A stretch of DNA of 64,000 nucleotides, taken from contig NZ_VUKC01000011.1 in assembly GCF_009193135.1 (NCBI RefSeq), forward strand, positions 1 through 64,000. Direction: 5' to 3'. Made by a program: the position numbers and the translations under genes. The stretch comes from Georgenia satyanarayanai. Lineage in GTDB: Bacteria; Actinomycetota; Actinomycetes; Actinomycetales; Actinomycetaceae. This document shows positions 52,858 to 61,013 of this stretch, piece after piece; position 1 is the first letter of the stretch, and every line of letters starts with the position of its first letter. The notes beneath the pieces were generated by a model. The model ran no database searches and was not told where the DNA came from. It worked only from the letters and a program-made list of their open reading frames with translations.

Positions 52858-53430
52858 GTGTCGAACAATGGCGTGATGCCTCTGCTCACCGTCGGCCACG
52901 GCTCGCTCGAGCGCGCCGGGCTGGCCTCGCTTCTCACCGGCCGGCGGGTCGCCGCCGTCGTCGACATCCGCCGGTTCCCGGGCAGCCGCCGCAATCCCGA
53001 CGTCGCACGGGACGCGTTGGCCGAGTGGCTGCCTTTGGCGGGGGTCGCCTACCGCTGGGAGCCGCGCCTGGGCGGACGCCGTCACCTGCGTAAGGCCGAG
53101 GACGCCGCCTCCCCGGACACGTGGTGGCAGGTGGACGCCTTCCGTGCCTACGCCGGCCACACCCGCACCGAGGAGTTCACCGCCGCGCTCGCCGAGGTGG
53201 CCGAGGACGCTCGTGGGGACGCCCGCGTCGCCGTCATGTGCTCGGAGGCGGTGTGGTGGCGGTGCCACCGCCGCCTCGTCGCCGACGTCGCCACCCTCCT
53301 CCTCGACCTCCCGGTGCACCACCTCATGCACGGCGGCGAGGTGCGGGTCCACGAGCCGTCCGACGGCGCGAGGGTGCGCGACGGCGTCGTCGTGTGGGAC
53401 GCCGCCCCATCCGGCGCACACGACACCTGA
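52858..53430 (+). CDS. DUF488 family protein
   Basis: A 190-aa protein with the DUF488 pattern: LLTVGHGSLERAGLASLL, VVDIRRFPGSRRNPD, EPRLGGRR, and VMCSEAVWWRCHRRLVAD containing the conserved Cys pair. The GTG at 52858 is the longest start; GTG 52873 or ATG 52876 would still include all homology. The reaction is unknown; the C-(x)8-C-H-R motif suggests metal or nucleic-acid chemistry. Confidence 0.9.
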   Translation: MSNNGVMPLLTVGHGSLERAGLASLLTGRRVAAVVDIRRFPGSRRNPDVARDALAEWLPLAGVAYRWEPRLGGRRHLRKAEDAASPDTWWQVDAFRAYAGHTRTEEFTAALAEVAEDARGDARVAVMCSEAVWWRCHRRLVADVATLLLDLPVHHLMHGGEVRVHEPSDGARVRDGVVVWDAAPSGAHDT

Positions 53431-53591
53431 TCAAGAACGCATGATGCGCCAGCACTGGCACCCGGGTGAGTCAGCGCCCGTCGTCGGCGGGCGCGACGTT
53501 CCCTCTCGTCCGTCGGTGCGCGGTCATCCTCCCCACCACGTGCCGGGAGTCCGCGAGCGACCGAGCGTCCCGTCGGCCGAGGTGAGCCTGT

Positions 53592-53622
53592 GCTCCAGCG
53601 GCCGAGCCCGCGTCGCTGGAGC
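53592..53622. terminator. Terminator-like hairpin between DUF488 and ATP-grasp genes
   Basis: Perfect 9-bp arms (53592-53600 and 53614-53622) with a 13-nt loop, directly beyond the end of the minus-strand gene. A second, weaker hairpin (7-bp arms, 53474-53494) follows the DUF488 stop. Confidence 0.6.
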
Positions 53623-53629
53623 GCGCCGG

Positions 53630-54544
53630 TCACCAGAAGGCGCGGGAGGCGATGGCGTCGGCGAAGCCGTCGAGGGCACCGTCGACAGCACCGAGGTAGA
53701 GGGAGGCGTCGACGAGGGAGACCTCCATGACGCAGGGCTCACCGTTGTCACCCTCGACCATGTCGATGCGGCTGAACAGGAGCTGGGCGTCGCGGCCCAT
53801 CCGGGACTTGATGTAGCCGTGGATCGCGGAGCGGGCCCGCTCCCCCACCCGGAGCTCGGCCTCGGTGGCGTACCGGGAGACGGCAACCTCGTCGCCCGTC
53901 TCGTCGGCGGCGGCCTGCTCGCCGAGGAGCATGGGCTCCTTCTCCACGACGTGGGAGAGCACGCCGTTGAGGTAGATCAGCGCCGTCTCGCCGCGCTCGT
54001 CCACCGACTCGACGTACCGCTGCACCATGACGGCGCGGCCGTCCTGCAGGAGCCGGTAGGCGTGCTGGATCGCGTGCATGCGCGACGTCGCGTCCCGCGC
54101 GGTGTACCTGCCGGTGTCCCTGGACCCGGAGGACACCGCCGGCTTGACGACGAAGTCACCCAGCGACGGGAAGCGGGTGTGCACCTGGTGCTTGGACAGG
54201 TTCCTCTCCGGCTCCAGCCACACGGTGTCGATCGTGGGCATGCCACGCCGGCCGAGCTCCTGGAGGTAGTGCTTGTCGGTGTTCCACTCGACGGTGTCCG
54301 CGCTGTTGAGGAGCTTGCGGATGCTCTTGGTCCACGCGAGGAAGTCCTGCCGACGTGTCGCATAGTTGTGGACGGAACGCAGGACGACGATGCCCGCCTC
54401 GGACCAGTCCACGGACTCGTCGTCCCACGCGGCGACGCGCGGGTCGATGCCCCGTTCGGCCAAGGCGTCGGGCAGCCCCTCCTCACCCGGGTCCAGCTCA
54501 GGGTGGTCCAGGCAGGTCGCGAGAGTGACACGAGGCTTCGACAC
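53630..54544 (-). CDS. ATP-grasp domain protein
   Basis: 304 aa. The pre-ATP-grasp part has VTLATCLDHPELDPGEEGLP and GIVVLRSVHNYATRRQDFLA. The ATP-grasp core has FVVKPAVSSGSRDTGRY (phosphate loop and Lys), VMVQRYVESVDERGETALIY and CVMEVSLVDASLYL (Mg2+-binding E-x-N-like site, with Ser instead of Asn). It resembles the DcsG/RimK-like group making amide or ring bonds on amino acids. No biosynthetic partner is adjacent. GTG start with a leaderless-type promoter. Confidence 0.85.
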   Translation of the reverse strand: MSKPRVTLATCLDHPELDPGEEGLPDALAERGIDPRVAAWDDESVDWSEAGIVVLRSVHNYATRRQDFLAWTKSIRKLLNSADTVEWNTDKHYLQELGRRGMPTIDTVWLEPERNLSKHQVHTRFPSLGDFVVKPAVSSGSRDTGRYTARDATSRMHAIQHAYRLLQDGRAVMVQRYVESVDERGETALIYLNGVLSHVVEKEPMLLGEQAAADETGDEVAVSRYATEAELRVGERARSAIHGYIKSRMGRDAQLLFSRIDMVEGDNGEPCVMEVSLVDASLYLGAVDGALDGFADAIASRAFW

Positions 54545-54550
54545 GGGCTC

Positions 54551-54556
54551 AACCTA
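54551..54556 (-). promoter_or_regulatory. -10 box, leaderless promoter of ATP-grasp gene
   Basis: TAGGTT on the minus strand; its last base is 7 nt from the GTG at 54544. Confidence 0.6.
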
Positions 54557-54682
54557 TCCGAAACCCCGGTATGTCGCGGCTTGCTCGGAAGGGCCGGTGA
54601 TCCTCATCACGAGGGGCTCTCCGGGCTGGGCAGCGCCCGACGCCGGTGGTAACGTTTAGGACTGCCGCAAGGGCACCAGCAA

Positions 54683-54755
<73 letters not shown>

Positions 54756-54760
54756 CCAGC

Positions 54761-54792
54761 CGAAGGCCGTCTCCCCCGGGAGGCGGCCTTCG
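54761..54792 (+). terminator. Terminator of tRNA-Lys
   Basis: 15-bp arms with one mismatch (54761-54775 and 54778-54792), followed by TCGTTGT. Confidence 0.85.
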
Positions 54793-54822
54793 TCGTTGTC
54801 ACTCCCGGGCGCGGCCCACCAC

Positions 54823-54828
54823 TAGGCT
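54823..54828 (+). promoter_or_regulatory. -10 box of K+ channel gene
   Basis: TAGGCT ends 8 nt before the GTG at 54836; leaderless or nearly so. Confidence 0.5.
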
Positions 54829-54835
54829 CGCCTTC

Positions 54836-55486
54836 GTGTCGACCCTGACGGATGCGTGGGAGCGCAGGCTCAATCTTCCGCTGACCGTGAGCACTGTGCT
54901 GTTCCTCGTCGCCTACGCCTGGCCCATTCTCGAGCCCGACTTAGGGCCCGCCTGGCGACAAGCGTGCTCGCTCACTGTGTGGACCACCTGGGCGCTGCTC
55001 GGCGTGGACTTCGTCGTTCGACTGTGGCTGGCCACTGACCGGTGGCAGTTTCTGCGTCGCAACCCTCTCGACCTCGCGACTCTTCTACTGCCGCTCCTGC
55101 GTCCGCTGCGACTTCTACGTCTGGTGACACTGCTGACCGCCCTCAATCGGTATGCCGGGTCCTCCCTTCGCGGCAAGGTCGGTGTCTACCTCGTCGGCTC
55201 CGTCTCGCTGCTGTGCTTCGTCGCGGCACTGGCGGTACTCGACGCTGAGCGCGGGGGCGAAGGACCGATCCAGACCTTCGGCGACGCCCTGTGGTGGTCA
55301 GCGACGACGGTCACCACGGTCGGCTACGGCGACATGTTCCCGATCACCGCAACCGGTCGTCTCGTCGCGGTCGCCCTCATGGTTGGTGGCATCGCAACGG
55401 TTGGTGTCGTCACCGCCTCTCTGGCGTCGTGGCTCATCGATGCGATCCGCGAGGAACGGGAACAGACCTCGCCACAGGTTCCCTGA
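54836..55486 (+). CDS. Voltage-gated-type potassium channel
   Basis: A 216-aa membrane protein with a Kv-like plan. Hydrophobic segments lie at about 17-33, 43-60, 75-95 and 115-135. The arginine-rich PLLRPLRLLRLVTLLTALNR acts as a short S4. The pore WWSATTVTTVGYGDMFPITA has the TVGYGD filter, and a final helix GRLVAVALMVGGIATVGVV follows. Codon use is less GC-biased than its neighbours, and codon 36 (54941-54943) is TTA, which is very rare in such genomes. Located right after tRNA-Lys; it may be a later acquisition. Confidence 0.93.
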   Translation: MSTLTDAWERRLNLPLTVSTVLFLVAYAWPILEPDLGPAWRQACSLTVWTTWALLGVDFVVRLWLATDRWQFLRRNPLDLATLLLPLLRPLRLLRLVTLLTALNRYAGSSLRGKVGVYLVGSVSLLCFVAALAVLDAERGGEGPIQTFGDALWWSATTVTTVGYGDMFPITATGRLVAVALMVGGIATVGVVTASLASWLIDAIREEREQTSPQVP

Positions 55487-55519
55487 CCACCGGCGATTCG
55501 AGCGCCTCCGCGTTCCTGA

Positions 55520-56353
55520 CTACCCGAGTACGAGCACCTGACCGTTCTCCGGGAAGTCCGGCAGCGCCGTCGGGCGGCGCTTACCGGTACTCCACCGCGC
55601 GTCGCACTCACCGTCGGCAGCGAGCCCCCGCCAGCGCATGGGCACACCCGCCGCCGCGGTCGGCCGGGCCCGGTCCGTGACCTGGACGTGCAGGTGCGGC
55701 TCGGAGGTGTTGCCGGTGTTGCCCACCTCCGCGAGCCGCTGCCCTGCCGCAACCCGCTCCCCCTCGGCGACCGTGACCGAGCCCCGACGCAGGTGCGCGT
55801 ACGTGGCGTAGGCGCCGTCGTCGTGGCGGACGACGACGTGGTTGCCGAGGATGCGTCCCACACCGGCGAGGTCACGGAGGAAGCCCTCGGCCGTCATCAT
55901 CCACACGAGCAGGGGCCAGGTGTCACGGGCGCCGTGGTCGCGCTGGGAGTCGTGGGCCCGGACGACCACGCCGGCGGCCATCGCGAGCACCGGCTCCCCG
56001 AAGGACGGGTAGGTCTGCGGGCGACGCGCCCGCAGGCCCCAGCCGACCGACGTCGGGGCGTCGTGTGCGGGCTGGAGGACGTCGACGGCGTAGGCCTGGC
56101 CGTAGGCCTTGACACCGTGGCTCGGCACGGCCGTCCCGGGGCCGTTGACGACGACCCACCGCCCCCGCAGCGGAGGGTCGAGCTCGACCGGGTCGAGCGT
56201 CGTCGCCGGTGGCCGGACGAGGGAGAGGAGGAAGGCGACGACCGCGACGACGAGCCCCCACGGTCGTGGTACCGGCAGGAGCACGGCGGCGAGGACGGCG
56301 AGGACGAACAGCCGCGTCCACCACGTCTGCCAGCGGGCGACGGCCCGCCTCAT
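55520..56353 (-). CDS. M23-family (LytM-type) peptidase, membrane-anchored
   Basis: 277 aa. Two N-terminal hydrophobic helices (about 14-27 and 32-46) place the enzyme outside the membrane. The zinc-site pattern is present: SHGVKAYGQAYAVDV (H-x(n)-D), GNHVVVRHDDGAYATYAHLR and GNTGNTSEPHLHVQV (H-x-H). Predicted peptidoglycan endopeptidase or a related metallopeptidase. Its ATG overlaps the stop of the ArsR-like gene (ATGA), implying joint expression with that regulator. Confidence 0.9.
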   Translation of the reverse strand: MRRAVARWQTWWTRLFVLAVLAAVLLPVPRPWGLVVAVVAFLLSLVRPPATTLDPVELDPPLRGRWVVVNGPGTAVPSHGVKAYGQAYAVDVLQPAHDAPTSVGWGLRARRPQTYPSFGEPVLAMAAGVVVRAHDSQRDHGARDTWPLLVWMMTAEGFLRDLAGVGRILGNHVVVRHDDGAYATYAHLRRGSVTVAEGERVAAGQRLAEVGNTGNTSEPHLHVQVTDRARPTAAAGVPMRWRGLAADGECDARWSTGKRRPTALPDFPENGQVLVLG

Positions 56354-56841
56354 CGCCGCGCTCCCAGGACGACGGCGAGCAGGGGCACGACCCGCGCGAC
56401 GGGCACCTCGTACCGGCCCCCGCCGACAGCACGCAGCCAGCCCGCCGCTGTGAGCTGGCGCAGGTGGTGGTAGACCTGCCCGCTCGTGCCGACGCCGTCG
56501 GTGTCGACGAGCTCCGCGACGGTGGCGGCGCCGCCGAGAACCCGCTGGAGCAGGCGCAGGCGGACCGGGTGGCCGAGGGCGACGAGCACGTCCGCCTCCT
56601 CCGTCCAGTCGGCGCCGAGGAGGTCGTCGGTGACCGCACCGAGCTGCCACTGGGCGCGCCGCCCGTCCGGTAGCCGGACGTGGCCGACGAGGAGCACGGC
56701 GCCGGGGTCCTCCACCCGCGCCTGAAGGCCCCCGAGCGCCCACAGCGGGTTGTCGGTGGTCACGTCGTCGGGCACGGCGGCGAGCCGTGACTCGAGCACG
56801 GCGACGCGCTCCTCGAGCGCGGTGAGGCGGTCTGCTGACAT
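56350..56841 (-). CDS. ArsR-like winged-helix regulator
   Basis: 163 aa. A short N-terminal coiled coil (LTALEERVAVLESRLAAV) and a linker domain precede a C-terminal HTH (about 95-150: LGHPVRLRLLQRVL, TVAELVDTDGVGTSGQVYHH and LTAAGWLRAVGGGRYEV). The DNA-binding part is at the C-terminus, unlike common ArsR proteins. GGAGGC precedes the ATG. The imperfect palindrome TACGAAGTTCCGTA (56855-56868) upstream is a possible operator. Operon with the M23 peptidase. Confidence 0.85.
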   Translation of the reverse strand: MSADRLTALEERVAVLESRLAAVPDDVTTDNPLWALGGLQARVEDPGAVLLVGHVRLPDGRRAQWQLGAVTDDLLGADWTEEADVLVALGHPVRLRLLQRVLGGAATVAELVDTDGVGTSGQVYHHLRQLTAAGWLRAVGGGRYEVPVARVVPLLAVVLGARR

Positions 56842-56938
56842 GCCTCCACGCTATTACGAAGTTCCGTACTCACATAGTGGCGCGCGGGTCGGGCCGTGCG
56901 ATGCTGGGACCGACCGCCCACGACCGACGGAGGACCTC

Positions 56939-57415
56939 GTGCCCCAGCTCTCCCCCGGCGAGACCGCCCCGGACTTCACCCTGCCGACCGCCGACGGCTT
57001 CACGGTGAGCCTCGCGGAGCTGCGTGCCACGGCCGACAAGGGCGTCGTCGTCTACTTCTACCCCGCCGCGTCCACGCCCGGTTGCACCACCCAGGCCTGC
57101 GACTTCCGCGACAGCCTCGCCGCCCTCCAGGGCCATGGCTACGCCGTCGTCGGCGTCTCGCCCGACGGCACCGACAAGCTCGCCCGCTTCGCCGAGGCCG
57201 AGTCCCTCACCTTCCCGCTCGCCTCCGACACCGACCACGAGGTCATCGAGGCCTGGGGAGCGTGGGGCGAGAAGAAGAACTACGGGCGCACGTACACCGG
57301 CCTCATCCGCTCGACCGTCGTCGTCGACCCGGCCGGCACGGTGACGCTGGCGAAGTACAACGTCAAGGCGACCGGCCACGTCGCCCGGCTGCGCAAGGAC
57401 CTGGGCGTCGACTGA
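56939..57415 (+). CDS. bcp: Thioredoxin-dependent peroxiredoxin Bcp/PrxQ
   Basis: A 158-aa thiol peroxidase. The catalytic segment is VVYFYPAASTPGCTTQACDF, with the peroxidatic Cys in PGCT and the resolving Cys five residues later (atypical 2-Cys PrxQ). Other blocks are FTLPTADGFTVSL, VVGVSPDG and the C-terminal YNVKATGHVARLRKDLG. The GTG at 56939 follows GGAGGACCTC. Cytoplasmic detoxification of H2O2 and alkyl peroxides. Confidence 0.96.
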   Translation: MPQLSPGETAPDFTLPTADGFTVSLAELRATADKGVVVYFYPAASTPGCTTQACDFRDSLAALQGHGYAVVGVSPDGTDKLARFAEAESLTFPLASDTDHEVIEAWGAWGEKKNYGRTYTGLIRSTVVVDPAGTVTLAKYNVKATGHVARLRKDLGVD

Positions 57416-57434
57416 CACCGTAGGCTGGTCCCGC

Positions 57435-57516
57435 GCGCGAGTGGCGTAACTGGCAGCCGCGCCAGGTTTAGGTCCTGGTGTCCTCGGACGTGCGGGTTCG
57501 AGTCCCGCCTCGCGCA
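57435..57516 (+). tRNA. tRNA-Leu (anticodon TAG)
   Basis: An 82-nt class II tRNA with acceptor GCGCGAG/CTCGCGC, anticodon stem-loop CCAGG-TTTAGGT-CCTGG (TAG, reads CUA/CUN), a long variable arm and T arm TGCGGG-TTCGAGT-CCCGC. TAGGCT at 57421-57426 is the likely -10. Confidence 0.95.
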
Positions 57517-57565
57517 CGATGTACTCGCCCGCGCGGGCACCCACGCAACACGGAAGAGAAGCACC

Positions 57566-58099
57566 ATGAGCGGACTGGCCTCTGACGACATCACCCCCTG
57601 GCTGCCGCCGGAGGACCTCGACAGGGTTCGCCGTCAGGTCCCGATGCTCTACGTCGACGTCCTGCCCGTACGGGTGGACGCCACCGGCCAGGTCCAGCAG
57701 GTGGGTCTGCTGCTGCGCGCGACCGGTGGCCGCCTCCAGCGCGCGCTGGTCTCGGGCCGCGTGCTCTTCCACGAGACGCTGCGTGAGGCGCTGACCCGTC
57801 ACCTCGAGAAGGATCTCGGCTCGCTGTGCCTGCCGCGCGTGCCGCTCTCCCCCCAGCCCTTCACGGTCGGTGAGTACTTCCCGACGCCGGGACAGGGTTT
57901 CCACGACCCGCGCCAGCACGCGGTGTCACTCGCCTACGTCGTCCCCGTCGATGGCGACTGCCACCCCCAGCAGGACACCCTCGAGGTCGGCTGGTTCACC
58001 CCCCGTGAGGCCCTGCTGCCCGAGGTGCAGGCCGAGCTCGTCGACGGGCACAGCACCCTCCTGCAGCAGGCGTTGGCGCACGTCGGCCGCCTCCCGTGA
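57566..58099 (+). CDS. NUDIX-fold DUF4916 protein
   Basis: 177 aa, matching the actinobacterial DUF4916 family: ITPWLPPEDLDRVRRQVPML, YVDVLPVRVDATGQVQQVGL, HETLREALTRHLEKDLGS and SLAYVVPVDGDCHPQQ. The region GRVLFHETLREALTRHLEKD is a degenerate Nudix box (G-x5-E-x7-REUxEE pattern altered), so pyrophosphatase activity is doubtful. The stop overlaps the DUF3054 GTG (GTGA). Confidence 0.9.
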   Translation: MSGLASDDITPWLPPEDLDRVRRQVPMLYVDVLPVRVDATGQVQQVGLLLRATGGRLQRALVSGRVLFHETLREALTRHLEKDLGSLCLPRVPLSPQPFTVGEYFPTPGQGFHDPRQHAVSLAYVVPVDGDCHPQQDTLEVGWFTPREALLPEVQAELVDGHSTLLQQALAHVGRLP

Positions 58100-58521
58100 G
58101 CATCCAGCCCGGGACCGGCCCGCAGGGGCTGGACGTCGGCCGGGCGTCCCGGGCCGCCGGGACGTGGCGGCAGCGCGGGGCGGCGATGCTGCTCGACATG
58201 GCAGCCGTCACGCTCTTCGCCTACCTCGGGCGCGGCGCGCACGAGGGCGGCCGGTCGGCCACCGATGTCCTCGAGGTGGCCCTGCCCTTCCTCCTCGCGC
58301 GGCTCCTCGTCACCGTGCTCGTCCAGCACGGGTCGCTGCGGCTGTGGCCCGGCGGCGTCGTCGCCTGGCTCGCCACGTGGGCCGGTGGCCTGGCGCTGCG
58401 CGCCGCACTGGGCGACGGCACGGCGCTGCCCTTCGTCCTCGTGGCGCTCGGGGTGCTCGGCGCGCTGTTCCTCGGCTGGCGCGCCGTCTGGCTCCTGGCA
58501 ACCCGCGTCGGCCGCAACTAG
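58096..58521 (+). CDS. DUF3054 membrane protein
   Basis: 141 aa with four hydrophobic segments (about 30-45, 63-78, 85-103 and 110-137). Family elements are LLDMAAVTLFAYLGRGAHEG and LRLWPGGVVAWLATWAGGLA. Function unknown; conserved across actinobacteria. GTG start coupled to the DUF4916 gene. Confidence 0.9.
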   Translation: MSIQPGTGPQGLDVGRASRAAGTWRQRGAAMLLDMAAVTLFAYLGRGAHEGGRSATDVLEVALPFLLARLLVTVLVQHGSLRLWPGGVVAWLATWAGGLALRAALGDGTALPFVLVALGVLGALFLGWRAVWLLATRVGRN

Positions 58522-58551
58522 CGGTACCACCCCTCCCTCTCCCCCTCGCGC

Positions 58552-58618
58552 CGAGCACGCACCCACCGTCACCTGGGGGCCCCGGCGAGGCGTCCAGGTG
58601 ACCGGCTGTGCGTGCTCG
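58552..58618. terminator. Long interrupted hairpin between convergent genes
   Basis: 25-nt arms (58552-58576 and 58594-58618) pair over 11 and 9 bp, separated by a symmetric 5-nt internal loop, with a 17-nt apical loop. It lies between DUF3054 and rdgB; a bidirectional terminator is likely. Confidence 0.8.
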
Positions 58619-58630
58619 CGGGGTGGGGCG

Positions 58631-59254
58631 TCAGCCGGCGAAGACCCGGACGACGTGCGGGGCGAGGGCGCGGAACGCCTTGCCCCGGTGGGACACGGCG
58701 TTCTTCTCCTCGGCGCTGAGCTCAGCGGCGGACCGGTCCTCGCCGTCGGGCTGGAGGATGGGGTCGTAGCCGAAGCCGCCGCTGCCGCGAGGCGCGGTGA
58801 GCAGCCGCCCGGGCATCTCGCCGGTCTCGACGACCTCCTCGCCGCCCGGCGTGACGAGCGCCGCGGCGCAGACGAACCGCGCTCTGCGGTGCTCGGCGGG
58901 GACGTCGGAGAGCTGGGCGAGCAGAAGCTCGAGGTTGGCACGGTCGTCCCCGTGCCGGCCGGCCCAGCGGGCGGAGAAGATCCCGGGCGCGCCGCCGAGG
59001 ACGTCGACGGCGAGGCCGGAGTCGTCCGCGACGGCGGGCAGCCCGGTAGCCGCGGCGAGCGCCCGCGCCTTGATGAGCGCGTTCTCGGCAAAGGTGACGC
59101 CGTCCTCGACGGGCTCGGGCGCACCGACGTCGGCGGCACCGACCACGGACGCGGGGTCGAGGTCAGGCAGGAGCGGGGCGAGGATGGCGCGCAGCTCGCC
59201 GATCTTATGGGCGTTGTGCGTGGCGAGGACGAGCCGCGCCGCGGTGGCGCTCAC
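58631..59254 (-). CDS. rdgB: XTP/dITP diphosphohydrolase (RdgB/HAM1)
   Basis: 207 aa that remove non-canonical purine NTPs. The N-terminal [20 protein letters not shown] is the substrate-binding signature. [20 protein letters not shown] carries the catalytic Asp, and [11 protein letters not shown] and the final [10 protein letters not shown] are conserved. Its GTG start overlaps the rph stop by 4 bp, a widely conserved gene pair. Confidence 0.96.
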   Translation of the reverse strand: MSATAARLVLATHNAHKIGELRAILAPLLPDLDPASVVGAADVGAPEPVEDGVTFAENALIKARALAAATGLPAVADDSGLAVDVLGGAPGIFSARWAGRHGDDRANLELLLAQLSDVPAEHRRARFVCAAALVTPGGEEVVETGEMPGRLLTAPRGSGGFGYDPILQPDGEDRSAAELSAEEKNAVSHRGKAFRALAPHVVRVFAG

Positions 59255-60021
59255 CGGCCGGCGAGCGGCGCGGCGAGCGCCGTGCGCTGGAGCTCGGTGA
59301 GCTTGGCGGTGCCGGTGACGGCCAGGTCGAGGAGCTCGTCGAGCTCGTGGCGTTCGAAGGGCTTGCGCTCGGCCGTCCCCTGGACCTCGACGAAGCCGCC
59401 CGAGCCGGTGACCACGACGTTCATGTCCGTCTCGGCGGCGACGTCCTCGACGTAGGGCAGGTCGAGGACGGGCTGCCCGTCGACGATCCCCACGGAGACG
59501 GCGGCGACGGAGTCGGTGAGCACCGGCGTCGAGCGCGTCGCGATGGCGCCCTGGGCGACGCCCCAGGCGACGGCGTCGGCGAGGGCCACGTAGGCGCCGG
59601 TGATGGCGGCCGTGCGGGTGCCGCCGTCGGCCTGCAGGACGTCGCAGTCGAGGACGATGGTGTTCTCGCCGAGCGCGCTCACGTCGATGATCGCGCGCAG
59701 GGACCGGCCGATGAGGCGGGAGATCTCGTGGGTGCGGCCCCCGACACGGCCCTTGATGGACTCCCGGTCGCTGCGGGTGTTGGTGGAGCGGGGCAGCATC
59801 GCGTACTCCGCGGTGACCCAGCCCTGGCCCGAGCCCTTGCGCCAGCGCGGCACGCCCTGGGTGAAGGACGCGGCGCAGAGCACCCGGGTGGCGCCGAACT
59901 CGACGAGTACGCTGCCCTCGGCACTGTCGAGCCAGCCTCGGGTGAACCGGACCTCGCGGAGCTCGTCGGGAGCGCGGCCGTCGGCGCGCGGAACGATGGT
60001 GCTCGCGGAGGTGTTGGTCAT
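59251..60021 (-). CDS. rph: Ribonuclease PH
   Basis: A 256-aa phosphorolytic 3'-5' exonuclease for tRNA 3' maturation. Visible are [20 protein letters not shown], the Arg-rich [40 protein letters not shown] and [20 protein letters not shown]. The ATG at 60021 lies at the predicted transcription start set by a TAGCCT -10 box, so the mRNA is leaderless. First gene of rph-rdgB. Confidence 0.97.
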   Translation of the reverse strand: MTNTSASTIVPRADGRAPDELREVRFTRGWLDSAEGSVLVEFGATRVLCAASFTQGVPRWRKGSGQGWVTAEYAMLPRSTNTRSDRESIKGRVGGRTHEISRLIGRSLRAIIDVSALGENTIVLDCDVLQADGGTRTAAITGAYVALADAVAWGVAQGAIATRSTPVLTDSVAAVSVGIVDGQPVLDLPYVEDVAAETDMNVVVTGSGGFVEVQGTAERKPFERHELDELLDLAVTGTAKLTELQRTALAAPLAGR

Positions 60022-60027
60022 CGGGCC

Positions 60028-60033
60028 AGGCTA
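60028..60033 (-). promoter_or_regulatory. -10 box, leaderless rph promoter
   Basis: TAGCCT on the minus strand; its last base is 7 nt from the ATG at 60021. Confidence 0.6.
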
Positions 60034-60201
60034 GCGACTACCCCGTCGTCGGGGCGAGGCGCGAGCGTCCGAGGTGACCTTCCTCGCCCCTGCCCCCTCT
60101 CGTCACCCTCGCGCGGCCAGCCCGCTCACCGGCCGGCCCGCCACCCACGCGTGCCCTCGTGACCCGCGGTGCTCGACGTCGGATTCCACCGCGAGGAGCG
60201 G

Positions 60202-60903
60202 TCAGGCGACCGGGCCCTGGACCCGCTCCAGCGCGTCGAGGGCGACGAGGACGCCGACGATCCCGACGATCCACGAGGTCGTCTCCGCTCCGGTGCGCTC
60301 CATCCACCCCGCGAGGCGCTCGAGGGGTGGCTGCACCAGACGTCCGGAGACGAGTCGGGCACCGAGCAGGAGGAGCGCGGGCAGCACCATGACGACGCAG
60401 TACGCGGCGAGGACGCCCACCCGGAGGGGAAGCGTGAGCCCGGACGCCGCGATGATGCCCGTCGCCGCGAGGTAGGGCAGCATCGTCGCGACCTCGAGGA
60501 CGGCGGCGGCCAGCGCCAGTGCCATGAGTCCACCCGACCCCGCCTCCGAGCCCATCGCGCGGGTCCGCCACCGCAGCAGCCGCCCGGACCGCTCGCCTTC
60601 GCGCCTGCGCCCGACGACGAAGCTCGCCACCACCAGGGCGACGCCGAGGGCGAGCTGGAGGCGCGCGACGACGGGGTTGTCGAGCAGCCCGCCCATGTTC
60701 TCCAGGAGCGCCCCGGCACCGGCCACGAGCACGATCCCGAGCAGCAGGTAGAACCCCGTCACCGTGCCGAGGAAGACGAGGATCCGGCCCACGCGAACCC
60801 GCCCGGGGGTGAGGAGGAGCCAGATCGGGATGAGGAGGGTGCCGAAGCTCGTCGAGTCGACGAGCGCGAGCACGGCGAGGGTCGCCACCGTTGCCAGGGT
60901 CAT
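60202..60903 (-). CDS. GAP-family (Sap, sulfolipid-addressing-like) membrane protein
   Basis: 233 aa with six hydrophobic segments: 1-28, 38-62, 78-98, 125-150, 160-180 and 208-226. The opening ALVDSTSFGTLLIPIWLLL and VLEVATMLPYLAATGIIA are typical of the GAP/Sap family related to LysE-type exporters. In mycobacteria family members help transport glycolipids; a general export role is all that can be inferred here. Confidence 0.88.
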   Translation of the reverse strand: MTLATVATLAVLALVDSTSFGTLLIPIWLLLTPGRVRVGRILVFLGTVTGFYLLLGIVLVAGAGALLENMGGLLDNPVVARLQLALGVALVVASFVVGRRREGERSGRLLRWRTRAMGSEAGSGGLMALALAAAVLEVATMLPYLAATGIIAASGLTLPLRVGVLAAYCVVMVLPALLLLGARLVSGRLVQPPLERLAGWMERTGAETTSWIVGIVGVLVALDALERVQGPVA

Positions 60904-61013
60904 GCCACGACGGTGGCGCCGGCTCGCCCGTCCCGTCGTCGGCCGACGGGACGAGCGTCGCGTACATCCTTCGACGGACCGACCGGGAACGGTGCCTGTG
61001 CTGGGATAGGGGC

